Below are positions 63,166 through 64,000 of a stretch of 64,000 nucleotides of DNA, piece by piece. Origin of the DNA: Ophiocordyceps camponoti-saundersi (nom. inval.) (taxonomy: Eukaryota > Ascomycota > Sordariomycetes > Hypocreales > Ophiocordycipitaceae); NCBI GenBank assembly GCA_003339415.1, contig PDHQ01000121.1, positions 1 to 64,000 of the forward strand. Reading direction: 5' to 3'. A model generated the notes under the pieces. The model was not told the origin of the DNA and made no database searches. It saw only the letters and a program-made list of their open reading frames with translations. Position 1 is the stretch's first letter; every line of letters begins with the position of its first letter. A program made the translations under genes and the position numbers.

Positions 63166-64000
63166 ATAATTATAAATATTCTTATATTTTACGCGGTTAA
63201 ATTTATTCTTTATATATAGTTAAGGGAATTAAAACTTAAAGCTAAGTAAGCGGTTAGTAAAGTAATAAATAATAATATATTATTATATAGTAATTATTAT
63301 GCGTTTCTACTAAAGTTAGCATCTTTATTCTTCTTCTTTTTATAAAATAATAATATAAGGTTAAATTAGTAAAGTCTTCTTAGTAAAAGGAACTAATATA
63401 TAAATCGCGCTATAAATTAAAAGTTATTAAATACCTTAGTAAAGTCTTACTAATTTTAAATTAAACGCTTATTAGTATTAAAAAGGGGCCTATTTTTATA
63501 AATAAGAGTATAATTAATAAAGATATATAAGATTATTTTATTACTATTATTATATAAGTACCGCTAACTCTCGACCGCACCCGGAATAGGTGCGCACTTA
63601 TAAATAATGGTAAGTTATTTGCAGATTCGTAAATAGCTCGAAAATTTAGCTTAGGGCTATAGCGCTCCCGCCCCTTAACTAAGGTAATAGCGGACGCGAA
63701 AAGAGAAAGCGTAATAAGAAGAAAAATCTAAATAACCTTTAAGCGCGATTAGGCGCGGGGCTAGCCGAGTTTACCTATAATCTAATTAACTATAAACGAA
63801 ATATAAGAAACTTATAAAAACCTCTTTAGGTCCCCTCTAATACTTTAACGAAATAGCTTTATATAACTTTATTAAGCCTCGCTTTAGTAAATCTATTTTA
63901 ACTAATCTAAGCTATAATAGAATAATATATAAACTAACTTAAATAGGAATTAGAATATATAGATTTAGCTAAGACTAAGGCCTTATATATAAAAAATATT
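63166..64000. other. Unassigned sequence with a small RIP-light patch
   Basis: AT-rich and RIPed except for about 63560-63630, which keeps CpA and TpG sites (for example gcaccc and ggtgcgcac). No gene or repeat boundary was recognised. The sequence runs off the window. Confidence 0.4.

Overview
This window looks like gene-free heterochromatin of a filamentous ascomycete (Pezizomycotina). CpA and TpG are almost absent over most of the 64 kb, while TpA is very common and CpG is still frequent. That is the mark of repeat-induced point mutation (RIP). I find no intact host gene, no rRNA, no CRISPR array and no convincing tRNA. Nearly everything is transposon sequence, much of it nested, and the reading frames are broken mainly by TAA/TAG codons expected from CAA, CAG and TGG. 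Short open frames in the window are chance AT-rich frames or shadows of these ruined genes.

Left part (1-13782). A 10-bp satellite and a promoter-like patch are followed by a ruined frame with LINE/Tad-type ORF1 zinc knuckles (601-1640). A long ruined frame of unknown function, called W here, follows (about 3181-4780, 8377-9327, 12938-13782 and 44537-45270). W is split by two 3.6-kb LTR elements of family X: X1 (4781-8371, plus) and X2 (9328-12932, minus). X elements have 508-bp LTRs and 5-bp target duplications, but their 2.6-kb interior shows no pol, so they look non-autonomous.

Centre (13783-44532). Three Ty3/gypsy elements (198-bp LTRs, about 10.3 kb) form a nest. Element 2 (minus) sits in W with a GAGG duplication. 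Element 1 (plus, 13827-24096, GATC duplication) is inserted in the 3' LTR of element 2. Element 3 (plus, 30129-40389, ATCC duplication) is inserted in the pol of element 2. Element 3 is the least mutated. It shows a gag-protease frame, a -1 frameshift signal (A AAA AAC plus a stem-loop at 33500-33546), a reverse transcriptase-RNase H-integrase frame, and then an extra 796-codon 3' frame that runs into the LTR. Elements 1 and 2 carry a clearly divergent version of this 3' cassette although the rest is collinear.

Right part (44537-64000). The end of W, an unknown minus-strand frame (V, 46340-47801), and a Ty1/copia element Y (minus, 47802-61281, 410-bp LTRs) with recognisable zinc finger, protease, integrase, reverse transcriptase and RNase H. 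Y is split by X4 (53166-60346), whose own LTR is split by X3 (53240-56833). After Y comes a truncated copia RNase H fragment (Z, 61282-61960, plus) and unassigned AT-rich sequence.

All domain calls come from reading translated frames by eye. Boundaries of LTRs and target duplications are exact readings of the sequence; frame starts and domain limits are approximate.
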